A stretch of 64,000 nt of DNA from assembly GCF_033558715.1 (NCBI RefSeq), contig NZ_CP114606.1, positions 1,426,001-1,490,000 of the forward strand, given 5' to 3'. Below are positions 18,925 through 27,793 of this stretch, one piece after another. Origin of the DNA: Acinetobacter sp. YWS30-1 (GTDB taxonomy: Bacteria; Pseudomonadota; Gammaproteobacteria; Pseudomonadales; Moraxellaceae). Under the pieces are notes generated by a model. The model searched no databases. It was given only the letters and a program-made list of their open reading frames with translations, and was not told the origin of the DNA. A program made the translations under genes and the position numbers. The first letter of the stretch is position 1. Each line of letters begins with the position of its first letter.

Positions 18925-20142
18925 TTAGTGCTCAGCCCATTCAACTGTAGAAAGGTCGATACCTTCTTTGTACATATCCCAAAGCGGAGAAAGTTCACGT
19001 AATTTCTCAACAGCAGCTTTAGTGATATTTAAAACGTGATCGATATCTTCTTCAGTGGTGTACTTACCAAAGCTGAAGCGGATCGAACTGTGTGCAAGCT
19101 CATCAGAAAGACCTAATGCACGAAGTACATAAGATGGTTCAAGTGTTGCAGATGTACATGCTGAACCTGAAGATACGGCTGCATCTTTCAGTGCCATCAT
19201 CAATGATTCACCTTCAACAAAATTGAAACTTACGTTTAAGTAGTTTGCAACGTTTTGAGTTGGGTGACCGTTCAGGAATACCTGTTCAAGACCTTGTAAG
19301 CCATTCCAAAGCTTGTCACGAAGGACACGTAAACGAGCTTGTTCAGACTGTAAATTTTTGCCTGCAAGTTCAAATGCTTCACCCATACCAACGATCTGGT
19401 GAGTTGCAAGAGTACCTGAACGCATACCACGTTCATGACCGCCACCATGCATTTGTGCTTTTAGACGTACACGTGGTGAACGACGTACGAACAGGGCACC
19501 AATACCTTTAGGACCATAGATTTTATGTGCAGAGAAGCTCATCAAATCGACTTTCAATTGAGAAAGATCGATTTCAACTTTACCCGCAGCCTGTGCAGCA
19601 TCAACGTGGAAGAAAATCTTTTTCGCACGGGTGATTTCACCAATCGCAGCAACATCAGTTGTCGTACCGATTTCGTTGTTTACCATCATCAGGGAAACAA
19701 GAATGGTGTCTGGACGGATTGCTGCTTCAACCATTTCTGGAGTAATTAAGCCAGTTTTTGGTTGCGGCTCAAGATAAGTAATCTCAAAACCTTCAGACTC
19801 AAGCTCACGACATGTATCCAAAATTGCTTTATGTTCAATTTTAGAAGTGATGATGTGTTTGCCTTTAGATGCATAGAACTGAGCCACACCTTTCAATGCA
19901 AGGTTGTCAGATTCAGTCGCACCTGAAGTCCATACGATTTCACGCGGATCAGCTTTTACTAAATTCGCCACTTGTTCACGGGCGTATTCAACTTTTTCTT
20001 CCGCTTGCCAGCCATAAGCATGTGAACGAGATGCTGCATTACCGAAGGTGCCTTCGAAAGTTAAGCATTCCATCATACGTTCTGCAACTTGAGGATCTAC
20101 CGGAGTTGTTGCTGCATAGTCAAGATAAATCGGACGTTTCAT
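18925..20142 (-). CDS. iscS: Cysteine desulfurase IscS
   Basis: PLP enzyme that takes sulfur from cysteine for cluster assembly and tRNA thiolation. 405 residues from the ATG at 20142 ([16 protein letters not shown]), the E. coli-like start. The frame stays open 27 codons further upstream, but that part overlaps iscR and is not conserved-looking. PLP lysine lies in [12 protein letters not shown] and the catalytic Cys329 in SGSACTSA. The start codon is one base past the iscR stop (TGACATG), so translation is probably coupled. Confidence 0.97.
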   Translation of the reverse strand: MKRPIYLDYAATTPVDPQVAERMMECLTFEGTFGNAASRSHAYGWQAEEKVEYAREQVANLVKADPREIVWTSGATESDNLALKGVAQFYASKGKHIITSKIEHKAILDTCRELESEGFEITYLEPQPKTGLITPEMVEAAIRPDTILVSLMMVNNEIGTTTDVAAIGEITRAKKIFFHVDAAQAAGKVEIDLSQLKVDLMSFSAHKIYGPKGIGALFVRRSPRVRLKAQMHGGGHERGMRSGTLATHQIVGMGEAFELAGKNLQSEQARLRVLRDKLWNGLQGLEQVFLNGHPTQNVANYLNVSFNFVEGESLMMALKDAAVSSGSACTSATLEPSYVLRALGLSDELAHSSIRFSFGKYTTEEDIDHVLNITKAAVEKLRELSPLWDMYKEGIDLSTVEWAEH

Positions 20143-20143
20143 G

Positions 20144-20617
20144 TCAAATACCTGTAACCGATAAAAGGGCTGAATCAATGTTTGCTGAATTTTGGCGTAA
20201 TGACACAGTTTGTACGTTGTCACGAGCTACAAGGTCAGCAAGGGTGATTTTTGCGAGATAATCGGCAATGTGGTGGGAGAGTTCTTGCCATAAATCATGA
20301 GTCAAGCACATCGCGCCATTTTGGCAGTTGCCTTTATGGTCACAGCGAGTCGCATCAACTGTTTCGTTTACAGCTTCAATAATTGCTAACACAGTAATTT
20401 CATCTGCGCTGCGTGCTAAATGATATCCACCATTGGCACCGCGAACACTCGAAACTAGACCATAACGTTTTAGTTTCGCAAATAACTGCTCGAGATAGGC
20501 AACAGAAATAGTTTGACGTGCTGCAATTTCAGCAAGCGTGATCGTTTGTTCAGATGGCTGCAAAGCTAAATCAAGTAGAGCAGTCACTGCGTAGCGACCG
20601 CGAGTGGTTAGGCGCAT
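20144..20617 (-). CDS. iscR: Iron-sulfur-sensing regulator IscR (Rrf2 family)
   Basis: Represses the isc operon when it carries a [2Fe-2S] cluster. 157 residues from [11 protein letters not shown]; an in-frame start four codons upstream (20629) is less likely. The winged HTH occupies about 1-70. Cluster ligands Cys92, Cys98, Cys104 and His107 have the same numbering as E. coli IscR. First gene of the cluster, with an IscR box in its own promoter. Confidence 0.96.
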   Translation of the reverse strand: MRLTTRGRYAVTALLDLALQPSEQTITLAEIAARQTISVAYLEQLFAKLKRYGLVSSVRGANGGYHLARSADEITVLAIIEAVNETVDATRCDHKGNCQNGAMCLTHDLWQELSHHIADYLAKITLADLVARDNVQTVSLRQNSANIDSALLSVTGI

Positions 20618-20650
20618 GATTCGATACACATGGTTAGACTAGATGTGTAG

Positions 20651-20679
20651 ATTTTATGAATCCCGACTAAATTAGTCAA
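20651..20679 (-). promoter_or_regulatory. isc promoter with embedded type 1 IscR box
   Basis: On the minus strand, -35 TTGACT (20679-20674), 17-bp spacer, -10 TAAAAT (20656-20651). The palindrome GACTAAATTAGTC (20665-20677), read GACTAATTTAGTC on the minus strand, covers the -35 and spacer and matches the GACT...AGTC core of type 1 IscR sites. Autorepression by holo-IscR is therefore likely. Confidence 0.8.
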
Positions 20680-20728
20680 GTTATTTTTGTGAATGGCGAG
20701 CGTATTTAATTTTCTGAAAATGAAAGAA

Positions 20729-21379
20729 TTACGCGCTGATCCAATTATACACTAATAACGCAATCAAAAGCACTGTGATTATACTAAAGACCATATTGAT
20801 CCGCTTTTGACGGCGTTCCATACGTTTAATGCGGTTGCGATACTGTTTAACTTCAACTTGCAGGCTATTAATTTTAGAACGCTGATCTTCAATTTTCTTT
20901 AATAAAGGCGCAATACGTTTTCTTGATGAAACAATATCGGTCTCATCTGCCGGTGGTTCAGATAACCAGTGTTTCCAGTCGGACAATACTTTAGGTAAGG
21001 CAAATAAAGTCAGTAAATCACGGAACTCGTCTTTTAAAACCTGATTGCCATCAATACGCATCGCACGAATGCTTCTGCGATTGCCAAAGATAAAGATCTT
21101 AATCAGATCCATTAAAGTAGTGCGAACATCCAGATCAATAACTCTGCCTGGTGCTTTATAGTCAAATAACAGCCCGTCTTTGGTAAACTGGACATAGAAA
21201 TCAAAATATGGAATATAACTATTGATTTTTATTGTAATATTCTCATCTACAAACCTCTTCGCCTGAAGAGCAACAACACGGTCATGTTTGAGAATGAACG
21301 TGAATATTGTTTCTAAAACGATTAAAGTCATCGTAAGCAACAAATGTGGTTGATTTTGACTTTGTTGCGATTCACTCAT
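20729..21379 (-). CDS. SCP2/UbiJ-like protein with coiled coil and C-terminal membrane anchor
   Basis: 216 residues from MSESQQSQNQ; AAGGAT lies 10 bases upstream of this ATG, while a TTG four codons earlier is less likely. The N-terminal 130 residues (ETIFTFILKHDRVVALQ..., LLFDYKAPGRVIDLDVRTTL, RAMRIDGNQVLKDEFRDLL) resemble the lipid-binding SCP2 fold of UbiJ, a ubiquinone biosynthesis factor. Then come a basic coiled coil (about 155-195) and one C-terminal transmembrane helix (VFSIITVLLIALLVYNWI). The fold is my inference from pattern, not a search. Divergent from the phasin gene; a role at lipid or polymer surfaces is possible. Confidence 0.5.
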   Translation of the reverse strand: MSESQQSQNQPHLLLTMTLIVLETIFTFILKHDRVVALQAKRFVDENITIKINSYIPYFDFYVQFTKDGLLFDYKAPGRVIDLDVRTTLMDLIKIFIFGNRRSIRAMRIDGNQVLKDEFRDLLTLFALPKVLSDWKHWLSEPPADETDIVSSRKRIAPLLKKIEDQRSKINSLQVEVKQYRNRIKRMERRQKRINMVFSIITVLLIALLVYNWISA

Positions 21380-21584
21380 ATATACAACCAATCCTTACCT
21401 GAAAATTAAAATGAAAAAGCATCCTGCTGAGTAAAAGATTTCAGGGTTAAATCAAATTAGACTTGAAATAAAGTGCTTTGTAGAACAGTTTAGCAAATCT
21501 ATCAAGCCCTAAATTTGCTATTATGCGGTGATTTTGTAGATAATTTTATGATATTTGCATAGAAAATAAGCAGGAGTCGTGTAC

Positions 21585-22064
21585 ATGGATAAAACAAAAA
21601 CGACACAAGATACAGATCAGGAATTGATTGAAAAACCAGTGAAGAGTAAGTCAAAGTCTGCTTCAGAGCGACGTTCAATGCTGGACTTTCGTAAATATAC
21701 TAAGCAGATCTGGTTGGCTGGCCTTGGGGCATTTTCCCGGGCAGAGGAAGAAGGCAATAAACTGTTTGACTCGCTGGTCAAGGTCGGAGAAGAGCTAGAA
21801 TCCAAAACACTCGATATTGCAGATCAAACTGTGGAAAAAGTCTCCGAAAAAGCACGCGAATCTGTGACAGATACCAAAGATAAGGTTGAAAAACTGATCG
21901 ACAACTCTGTTCATCATTCCTTGAATCGTATAGGATTAGTCACACTGAAGGATGTACAACATCTGGAGCGTTTAATTCTTCAGTTGCATGCCAAGGTTGA
22001 TGAATTGACCTTGCAGCAAGAAAAAATACAGAAAGAATTATTGGAAAAAATACACACAAAATGA
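21585..22064 (+). CDS. Phasin-family polyhydroxyalkanoate granule-associated protein
   Basis: 159 residues from the ATG at 21585 (a GTG two codons upstream is possible). The core DFRKYTKQIWLAGLGAFSRAEEEGNKLFDSLVKVGEELE (about 32-70) is typical of PhaI/PhaF-type granule proteins. A long amphipathic helix and a C-terminal coiled coil (VDELTLQQEKIQKELL) follow. Such proteins coat polyester granules or act as general surface or stress proteins. No pha synthase gene is in the window. Confidence 0.85.
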   Translation: MDKTKTTQDTDQELIEKPVKSKSKSASERRSMLDFRKYTKQIWLAGLGAFSRAEEEGNKLFDSLVKVGEELESKTLDIADQTVEKVSEKARESVTDTKDKVEKLIDNSVHHSLNRIGLVTLKDVQHLERLILQLHAKVDELTLQQEKIQKELLEKIHTK

Positions 22065-22221
22065 TTTTCTTCATAATTCAATGTTTTTTTCGCATATATT
22101 TTGAAAAAAAAGAGGTTTATAAGTATTGCGTTTATACCTAAAGCATTGCTATAAAGGCGTTATGGTAGTTTAAACAAATTCTTGGACCTTAAATAAACGA
22201 TATTAAGAGGACGTAGTTTTC

Positions 22222-22494
22222 ATGAATAAATCAGAATTAATTGATGCAATTGCAGAGAAAGGGGGATTATCTAAGGCTGACGCAGGTAAAGCTTTAGATG
22301 CTACAATTGCTTCTGTTACTGAAGCTTTAAAAGCGGGTGATACAGTAACTCTAGTTGGTTTCGGTACTTTCGGCGTTAAAGAGCGTGCTGCACGTACTGG
22401 CCGTAATCCACAAACTGGTGCTACTCTTGAAATTAAAGCAAGCAAAGTACCTAGCTTCAAAGCAGGTAAAGGCTTAAAAGACGCTGTTGCTTAA
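22222..22494 (+). CDS. hupB: DNA-binding protein HU
   Basis: 90-residue nucleoid protein with the full HU signature: [43 protein letters not shown] and the C-terminal [11 protein letters not shown]. The proline at the tip of the DNA-binding arm (GRNPQTG) is present. Strong ribosome site AAGAGGACG upstream. Immediately upstream of ppiD, the same relative order as hupB-ppiD in enterobacteria. Confidence 0.96.
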   Translation: MNKSELIDAIAEKGGLSKADAGKALDATIASVTEALKAGDTVTLVGFGTFGVKERAARTGRNPQTGATLEIKASKVPSFKAGKGLKDAVA

Positions 22495-22510
22495 GCTGCT
22501 TCAATCCTAA

Positions 22511-22536
22511 AACGCGCCTTCTTTGGCGCGTTTTTT
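22511..22536 (+). terminator. Terminator of the HU gene
   Basis: AACGCGCC / GGCGCGTT stem, 6-base loop, then six T. Confidence 0.9.
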
Positions 22537-22624
22537 ATTGATAGATTTAATTGTTTTGATTAACACATTCATTCAATGGGTTTTTTCGGTTAAAATCCTC
22601 TGCAAATAAAATATTGGAATACTT

Positions 22625-24490
22625 ATGGAATCTTTTCGTAAAGTTATTAAGGGTTGGTTGGGCAAGGTCTTGCTCGTTCTGTTTTTAACCCCTTTAGCGC
22701 TTGTAGGTATTGAAGGATATTTTAGCGGCGGGAATTCTGATGCAGCAAAATCAGTCAATGGAACTGATATCTCTAAACAAGAATTAGAGTCACTGACAAA
22801 ATCATTCAAACAACAATACTTAAGTTATGCCAATGGTGATGAAACCTTATTAAATCAAAGCTTCATCGATCAAAAAGCGATGGATACCCTGGTTGCGCGT
22901 ACATTGCTCTTGCAACAGGCTGAAAAACTCGGGATTAGCCTGAGTGACCAACAAATTGCACAAATGATTTCTCAGCAACCTTCTTTCCAGGAGAATGGCA
23001 AATTTTCTAATGCTTTATATGAAAATTACCTGAAATCAATCGGCATGACTAACAATGCTTTAGTAGAAAGTTTACGTAAAGATCATGCACTGAAAATGCT
23101 GTCTTCTACTTTTATGGATTATCCACTGGTCAGTCCGGTTGAGATGCAGCAAATTGCAGATCTGCAAACTGAACAGCGTCATATTCATATCGCTAGCGTG
23201 AATCTGGACAGCTATAAAAAAGCAGTAAAAGTATCAGAAGCTGATATTGCAGCATATTATGAAAAGCACAAATCCCAGTTCAAGCAACCGACTAGCGTTG
23301 ATGTGGATTATGTGGTGATCAAGCCGAGCAATATTGATACTGCCAATGTAGCCGTCACTGATGCAGAATTGCAGGAAGCTTATAATAAATTTGTGGCTGA
23401 CCAGAAGCAGAATGTGAAACCAGAGGTTAAACATATTCTAGTGACTGCAGATAGCCGTAGCGATGCTGAAGCCAAAAAACTGGCAAACGAAATTGCAGCT
23501 AAAATCAAAGCTGGTACCACTTTTGCACAAGCAGCAGCTCAATACTCTGAAGATCCTGAATCTAAATCTAAAGGTGGTGCTATCGCTGTCTATGAAAAAG
23601 GCGTGTTCGGTACTACATTTGATCAGACTGTTGCATCTTTAAAATCTGGTCAAGTTTCAGCGCCTGTTAAAACGGATTATGGCTACCATATTATTTCAGT
23701 CCAACTGCCTGATGTAGCAGTTCCATCGTTTGAATCTCAAAAAGCACGTTTATCTGAAGAAGTATTGGCAGCGAAAAAATCTAATGCATTCTCTGATACG
23801 GTAAACAGTCTGAATGACATGGTCGTAAGTGCGGACTCGCTGGATGTTGTTGCTCAGGAAGTGAAGGGCGTTCAGGTTCAGAAAGCAAATGGTGTGACCC
23901 TTGCGACACGTGATCCATTGCTAAGTGATGCGGCTGTCAAAGTTAAACTGTTTAATGATGACGTGAAAAATGGCGACCGTAATGCATCTTCAAGCATTCA
24001 GTTAGCCAATGGTGATGTGGCTTGGGTAAAAGTTCGCAATTATCATGCAGCGGGTGAGCAGACACTGGCAGAAGCTAAACCAGCAGTAAAAGCTAAACTG
24101 ATTCAAGATAAGGCATTTGCTGCGGCCAAAGCTGAAGTTCAAACTGCATTGAATGAGTTTAAAACCAAGCCTGCAGCATCAGTTACGAAAGGTAAACTGG
24201 TATTTGAAGATGCAGGCATCTATACACGCGCAGAAGGTCTGCTTAAGCGTGATGTACAACGTGCAGCATTTAGCGTACCAGCGCCTAAAGCAGGTCACTG
24301 GTCAGTAACGACAGCAAATATGCCAAATGAATTGGTGGTTGTGGCAGTTTCTGAAGTGAAGAAAAATCCGATCGATGTTTTAAGTGCAGAGCAACGTAGT
24401 GAACTAGTGAAATTGTATCAACAGCTTCGTGGTCAACAAGAATTTGATGACTATACGCGTTACTTAAAATCTCACGCAAAAATCAAATAA
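22625..24490 (+). CDS. ppiD: Periplasmic folding chaperone / peptidyl-prolyl isomerase PpiD
   Basis: Inner-membrane-anchored chaperone that meets proteins leaving the Sec channel. 621 residues (E. coli 623). A single N-terminal membrane helix (about 12-33, GKVLLVLFLTPLALVGI) precedes a SurA-like N-terminal domain. The parvulin domain is about 265-360 (VKHILVTADSRSDAEAKKLA, GYHIISVQLPDV). The C-terminal region is rich in Ala, Lys and Val. It is separated from the HU gene by a terminator, so it has its own promoter. Confidence 0.95.
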   Translation: MESFRKVIKGWLGKVLLVLFLTPLALVGIEGYFSGGNSDAAKSVNGTDISKQELESLTKSFKQQYLSYANGDETLLNQSFIDQKAMDTLVARTLLLQQAEKLGISLSDQQIAQMISQQPSFQENGKFSNALYENYLKSIGMTNNALVESLRKDHALKMLSSTFMDYPLVSPVEMQQIADLQTEQRHIHIASVNLDSYKKAVKVSEADIAAYYEKHKSQFKQPTSVDVDYVVIKPSNIDTANVAVTDAELQEAYNKFVADQKQNVKPEVKHILVTADSRSDAEAKKLANEIAAKIKAGTTFAQAAAQYSEDPESKSKGGAIAVYEKGVFGTTFDQTVASLKSGQVSAPVKTDYGYHIISVQLPDVAVPSFESQKARLSEEVLAAKKSNAFSDTVNSLNDMVVSADSLDVVAQEVKGVQVQKANGVTLATRDPLLSDAAVKVKLFNDDVKNGDRNASSSIQLANGDVAWVKVRNYHAAGEQTLAEAKPAVKAKLIQDKAFAAAKAEVQTALNEFKTKPAASVTKGKLVFEDAGIYTRAEGLLKRDVQRAAFSVPAPKAGHWSVTTANMPNELVVVAVSEVKKNPIDVLSAEQRSELVKLYQQLRGQQEFDDYTRYLKSHAKIK

Positions 24491-24506
24491 GATTTGATTG
24501 TAAAAA

Positions 24507-24532
24507 AACCAGCCTGAGGGCTGGTTTTTTTA
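24507..24532 (+). terminator. Terminator of ppiD
   Basis: AACCAGCC-TGAG-GGCTGGTT followed by a T run. Confidence 0.9.
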
Positions 24533-24554
24533 TTTTCTTAAGTAAGAAATAATA

Positions 24555-24589
24555 TCCAAAAATAAGAAGAGAGCATACAGCTCTCTTCT
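24555..24589 (-). terminator. Terminator of the DUF2797 gene
   Basis: AGAAGAGAGC (24565-24574) pairs with GCTCTCTTCT (24580-24589); on the minus strand it is followed by TTATTTTT. Confidence 0.8.
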
Positions 24590-24603
24590 GAAATCAGGTC
24601 ATT

Positions 24604-25476
24604 TTATTCCGCCCGGAAAATCAGCTCATAACCTGTATATTTACGGATATTAATCACGCCAGTATCCAGAATCAGATATTGGCCTTTAATCCCTTGTAGT
24701 TTGCCTCGGATCACTGGGGTTTTGTCCAGATTGTGAGATTTGATTTTCTCTGGATATTGCTCTACCGGATAGATGAACTCGCGCGGTAATTCCTTATCCA
24801 AAACCTCAATATTCTCATTAAACTGCAAATTCTGATTAAACTCTTCACGGATAGTTTGGATTTTCGGTGCAAATTCTTCAATCAGCTGATCGCGAACCTC
24901 AATCAGATTTAAAGGTTCCGCTTCACCTTTGAGTAATTTACGCCAGTCGGTTTTATCTGCGACCTGACTACCAAACATCACTTCCAGTTTACCGGAAAGA
25001 CGGCGAGAACCCACTTTCATGATAGGAAGGGCTTGAGTTGCACCTTGATCCAGCCAACGAGTCGGCATTTGATTAATACGGGTGATTCCGACTTTCAATG
25101 CACTAGAATTGGCCAGATAAACAATATGTGGCTGGAAGCAGACATTCTGTGCAAACTCATCTTCCCGGCAAGTACCTAAATGATAATGGCAGGTTTCCGG
25201 TTTCATGATACACATATCACATGACGCTTTAGTTTTAAAACATTTAAAACAGTGGCCTTGTGAGAATGATTTAGAAGTTTTTTTGCCGCAAGAAACACAA
25301 TAGATATTTCCTGTCCATTCAATCTCGATTTCCTGACCTAACTGGAATGGAAGGTTAATTTCTGATCCATCTAATATTAATTTGTATTCAACATTTGCCC
25401 GCTGGGTATTTTGATCAGTTACACTAAGGTCTGTAAGACCGACGTGCATTTTATGGCAAATGCCCTGAAGTTCCAT
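24604..25476 (-). CDS. DUF2797 family protein with cysteine-rich zinc-binding segment
   Basis: 290 residues, cytosolic. A cysteine cluster at about 57-102 (CVSCGKKTSKSF, CFKCFKTKASCDMCIMKP, CHYHLGTCRE) probably binds zinc. The following part (VYLANSSALKVGITRINQMPTRWLDQGA) resembles the GIY-YIG-like core reported for DUF2797 proteins. Molecular function unknown. Divergent from the gene at 25512 with only a 35-bp gap. Confidence 0.75.
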   Translation of the reverse strand: MELQGICHKMHVGLTDLSVTDQNTQRANVEYKLILDGSEINLPFQLGQEIEIEWTGNIYCVSCGKKTSKSFSQGHCFKCFKTKASCDMCIMKPETCHYHLGTCREDEFAQNVCFQPHIVYLANSSALKVGITRINQMPTRWLDQGATQALPIMKVGSRRLSGKLEVMFGSQVADKTDWRKLLKGEAEPLNLIEVRDQLIEEFAPKIQTIREEFNQNLQFNENIEVLDKELPREFIYPVEQYPEKIKSHNLDKTPVIRGKLQGIKGQYLILDTGVINIRKYTGYELIFRAE

Positions 25477-25511
25477 AAAAAATTACTCACTTAAATCATA
25501 AGGATGCAGTC

Positions 25512-25982
25512 ATGGCTGAACAGAATGTCATCACTTCAATGCTAGACGACTTCGCCAAAGAACAGCCAATTCATACTGCTATTTGTATCGGGCAGGATTT
25601 AACCCAATCTCAGTTTCAGCAATCTATTCAATGGCACTATTTTAACGTATCTGAGGTTTTAAATCTGCCTTTTCAACAGCGTTATGACCTGGCAGTAGTG
25701 ATGCTGGATACTCCTGAAACCTTAGCATTGTCAGAACAGCAGAAGAGTCAAATTCTGGTTAAAATGCGTGATTTATTTGCAAAACGTCTGGTTGTGGTGA
25801 GTCGCTTGCAGGATGAAAAACTGCTCAGGTCTTTAGGTCTGACCCAGTTGATTGACAAGACGGTTCATGGGGCGGATTTTGCACTCTGGCAATTCAATAT
25901 TTTAACTTATAAACATGTGCCAGACTGGTTTAACTCTAAATTCTGGGCTAACCCTGAAAACTGGGATAAATATCGCTGGTAA
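25512..25982 (+). CDS. Conserved protein with methyltransferase-like fold, function unknown (DUF6231-like)
   Basis: 156 residues, no signal peptide. The alternation of IHTAICIGQDLTQSQFQQSI, YDLAVVMLDTPETLAL and ILVKMRDLFAKRLVVVSRL looks like a small Rossmann-type domain, and the conserved-looking tail is WFNSKFWANPENWDKYRW. I associate this pattern with proteins labelled DUF6231 in Pseudomonas and Acinetobacter, from memory. No catalytic motif seen. Confidence 0.6.
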   Translation: MAEQNVITSMLDDFAKEQPIHTAICIGQDLTQSQFQQSIQWHYFNVSEVLNLPFQQRYDLAVVMLDTPETLALSEQQKSQILVKMRDLFAKRLVVVSRLQDEKLLRSLGLTQLIDKTVHGADFALWQFNILTYKHVPDWFNSKFWANPENWDKYRW

Positions 25983-26095
25983 AATTGGAAAGCTAGGAAG
26001 GACTTATATCAGTATTGCAAATATTAACAAAATCCTGCATGGAAAATATGAACTCACACTCTATTCTGTAGAGAAGGCGTATACAGGAATGAGTT

Positions 26096-26770
26096 ATGAC
26101 CAATCTTAGTAGTATTGTAGAAATGCTGGCCAAGCAAGCTTTAGGAAATAACCAAGCTCAATCCCAGCAGCGTTCATCCCAGCAAGGGGGATTGGCAGAT
26201 ATTCTTGGATCAGTATTGGGTCATATCAATAATGCTAATCAGCAAAACCAGAATCAAAATCAGCAGCATCAAAACTCACAACAGCAAAACAAGCAAAATG
26301 GCCTAGGTGCAATTTTAGGTTCTGTACTCAGCCAGCTCGGCGGTGGGAGCCAATCTTCCGCTCGACCAAGTTCTGGACTGGGTGGCAGTTCAACAACAAA
26401 GACTTTATTGATTGCTGTCTTGCCACTGGTCTTGGCCTGGATTCAGAAACAGGGCGGTTTGCAAGGAGCATTGGATAAGCTCAAAGGACAAGGTTTAAAT
26501 AGCCAGGTTGATGACTGGGTCTCTACTGGCCCGGGTGAAAATGCCAATGTTGATCCGCAGCAGGTGCAAAACCTGTTTGATGATCAGGAAGTGGAACAGG
26601 TCGCAGAACAGACCCATGTGCCTAAACAGGATGTCTATAGTGCCATTTCTCAGGTCTTGCCGCAGATTATTGATTCACTGACACCACAAGGTGAGCAAAC
26701 CAGCAAGCAGGAAGCCAATAATGATATTCAGAATGTATTGAATATGGTCTCAGGCTTGTTTAAAAAATAA
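26096..26770 (+). CDS. YidB-like (DUF937) protein with a Gln/Asn-rich linker
   Basis: 224 residues. The N-terminal segment SIVEMLAKQALGNNQ and the glycine-rich repeats LADILGSVLGHI and LGAILGSVLSQLGGGS are typical of DUF937. Between them lies a low-complexity linker rich in Gln and Asn (about 53-75). The C-terminal half (LDKLKGQGLNSQVDDWVSTGPGENANVDPQQVQNLF) matches YidB. Function unknown. The Q/N linker echoes the much more extreme protein at 52440. Confidence 0.8.
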   Translation: MTNLSSIVEMLAKQALGNNQAQSQQRSSQQGGLADILGSVLGHINNANQQNQNQNQQHQNSQQQNKQNGLGAILGSVLSQLGGGSQSSARPSSGLGGSSTTKTLLIAVLPLVLAWIQKQGGLQGALDKLKGQGLNSQVDDWVSTGPGENANVDPQQVQNLFDDQEVEQVAEQTHVPKQDVYSAISQVLPQIIDSLTPQGEQTSKQEANNDIQNVLNMVSGLFKK

Positions 26771-26784
26771 ATCTATCTATCCAA

Positions 26785-26817
26785 TAAAAAATCCCGACTT
26801 TTAGCCGGGATTTTTTC
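26785..26817. terminator. Bidirectional terminator
   Basis: AAAAATCCCG / CGGGATTTTTT stem between the convergent genes ending at 26770 and 26829. Confidence 0.85.
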
Positions 26818-26828
26818 TATTGAATTCT

Positions 26829-27449
26829 TTAAGCTTCTTCCAGATTCAAGCTAAAGAGTCGGTTGGATTTACAGATCTTCTTGGCCACATAATGCGATTT
26901 TCTAAGACGGATTAAAATAATCTGAGACTGAAATTCCAGTTCGCCAAATTCAGGTTCAACCTGAACATAGTGTAACTGACCATACTCATCCCGAACTCGT
27001 GCTTGGGCAGAAAAGCCAGGACGGGCATTACCGCTTGAAATTGTAGCTAAACGGCCTAATAGGTTTACATCATTCTTTTTATATTTAGGTGGAATAACCT
27101 GATCCAGACAATGAATCATAAATACGGTAAAGAAAATCGCAATGATCAATGCCGGTAGAATGATGTAATAGGCAGGTAAGAAATGATATTCCTGTGAATA
27201 GATCAGAAACTGAAGAAAATAGCCGGAAAAGCTAAAATTCATCAGGAAGAAAAAAACAATCAGGGTTTTGGAGAATTTAACATTCAGCCATTCAACATTC
27301 TGAAAGTCATACGGAGAAATGCGTTTCAGGAGTTGACTGGGTTTAAGCTTAAAATAGAAGGCAACTGTTTTTGCCATGCCAAGCAGAATGATGAACAATA
27401 AACTGAGATGAAATGGCATCAGGTTATAGTCAAGTAAAAACTCAGGCAT
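26829..27449 (-). CDS. Inner-membrane protein with C-terminal OB-fold (YqiJ/NfeD-like)
   Basis: 206 residues. Three to four membrane helices (about 12-30, 60-80, 90-115) are followed by a soluble C-terminal domain (about 125-200) with an NfeD/OB-type pattern: LLGRLATISSGNARPGFSAQARVRDEYGQLHYVQVEPE. YqiJ-type proteins often partner a flotillin (YqiK); none is next to this one. Family assignment is by pattern. Confidence 0.65.
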   Translation of the reverse strand: MPEFLLDYNLMPFHLSLLFIILLGMAKTVAFYFKLKPSQLLKRISPYDFQNVEWLNVKFSKTLIVFFFLMNFSFSGYFLQFLIYSQEYHFLPAYYIILPALIIAIFFTVFMIHCLDQVIPPKYKKNDVNLLGRLATISSGNARPGFSAQARVRDEYGQLHYVQVEPEFGELEFQSQIILIRLRKSHYVAKKICKSNRLFSLNLEEA

Positions 27450-27469
27450 GGCAAAATCCGTTTTAGCTA

Positions 27470-27793
27470 TTATTCTGAAAGATAAATTCCGCCATCAGAA
27501 TGCACGGTAATATCAACTTTTTCAAGTGATTGACCTTGGCAAGGTCCAGAAATACATTCACCGCTTTCGACTACGAACAGTGCACCATGAGTAGAGCATT
27601 CAATAAACTGCTGATCACGGTCCAGAAACTGGTTTTCCAGAAATTCCAGTTCTACCTGTAAATGTGGACAAATATTCTGGTAAGCATAAAATGAACCATC
27701 ACGCTGGGTGATAAAAATTGTATCCCCATTTGGAAGTTCGAAAGAGCGCGCTTCACGCTCTGGAATATCGTCAGTCATGCAAATTTTTAACAT
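27470..27793 (-). CDS. Rieske-type [2Fe-2S] ferredoxin
   Basis: 107 residues from MLKICMTDD; this ATG overlaps the stop of the upstream kinase gene by one base (TAATG), pointing to translational coupling. Cluster ligands are Cys42-x-His44 (NICPHLQV) and Cys66-x2-His69 (IECSTHGALF). A small single-domain soluble Rieske protein, probably an electron carrier for an oxygenase or other redox enzyme encoded elsewhere. Confidence 0.85.
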   Translation of the reverse strand: MLKICMTDDIPEREARSFELPNGDTIFITQRDGSFYAYQNICPHLQVELEFLENQFLDRDQQFIECSTHGALFVVESGECISGPCQGQSLEKVDITVHSDGGIYLSE

